This document shows positions 63,771 to 64,000 of a DNA stretch of 64,000 nucleotides, in pieces. The stretch covers positions 41,719 to 105,718 of the forward strand of contig JASANG010003368.1 in the NCBI GenBank assembly GCA_030248215.1, given 5' to 3'. The position numbers and the translations under genes were made by a program. The notes beneath the pieces were generated by a model. The model was not told where the DNA came from. It ran no database searches and saw only the letters and a program-made list of their open reading frames with translations. This DNA is from Enoplolaimus lenunculus. Its lineage: Eukaryota; Nematoda; Enoplea; Enoplida; Thoracostomopsidae. Positions within the stretch are counted from its first letter, which is position 1; the number at the start of each line of letters is the position of its first letter.

Positions 63771-64000
63771 AAATTATGCGAATCAATTAACGTGCAGGGA
63801 TCAAAAATAGAAACTGCAAAAACGTGGGGGATCACTGGGTTGCAAACGGGGGGATAAATCTTCAAAAACAAATATCTCAGCTTATATTTTTTTCACTAAA
63901 ATTCTGCAACTAAATTTTATTCAAAGTAGCTAAACTAATAATTAAAAAAATAACTATACGTCCAGATATTCCAAAAAAACACATTGTAAAATCAGAACCC

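Overview
The window is eukaryotic and animal. Almost all of it (1-51449, + strand) is one gene, the pore-forming alpha-1 subunit of a T-type (Cav3) voltage-gated calcium channel. I could place 40 consecutive coding exons plus one alternative exon. Their phases fit end to end and total 10,017 nt, that is 3,338 codons plus a stop, with the true 5' end lying left of the window. The four pore motifs read E (SLEGW), E (TQEDW), D (SSKDGW) and D (TGDNW), which is the EEDD filter typical of Cav3. Introns are long and packed with short non-autonomous elements.

The organism looks like a protostome invertebrate, perhaps an early-branching (clade I, e.g. mermithid-like) nematode. Three things suggest this: arrays of the hexamer GCCTAA (the nematode telomere motif TTAGGC read on the other strand) inside intronic elements; a pair of mutually exclusive domain II turret exons of the kind described for protostome Cav3 channels; and a retained U12-type AT-AC intron, which rhabditid nematodes have lost. 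This placement is inference.

Layout: 1-7059 N-terminus and most of domain I; 8181-16053 end of domain I, gating brake and I-II loop; 16574-17859 rest of the I-II loop; 18349-27231 domain II with alternative exons 16a/16b; 27841-31314 II-III loop; 31708-36822 domain III; 37608-43436 III-IV linker and domain IV; 43563-51449 a microexon, one small exon and a 2.9 kb last exon for the cytoplasmic tail, which carries a 72-residue tandem repeat.

Downstream, 52415-53430 on the minus strand holds three phase-compatible exons of an unrecognised gene that converges on Cav3. Next comes a Ginger-type integrase/OTU element (53517-55108, minus), then a repeat-rich tract with two copies of an inverted-repeat element. 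From about 57231 to 63150 (minus) lies a large Helitron: a USP-like cysteine peptidase ORF, a Rep ORF with HUH and two-tyrosine motifs, and a PIF1-type helicase broken over several frames. The last 850 bases are tandemly repeated AT-rich DNA.

The most notable points are the AT-AC intron, the obligatorily exclusive turret exons, the telomere-like arrays carried by TIR elements, and the USP-like peptidase travelling with a Helitron.
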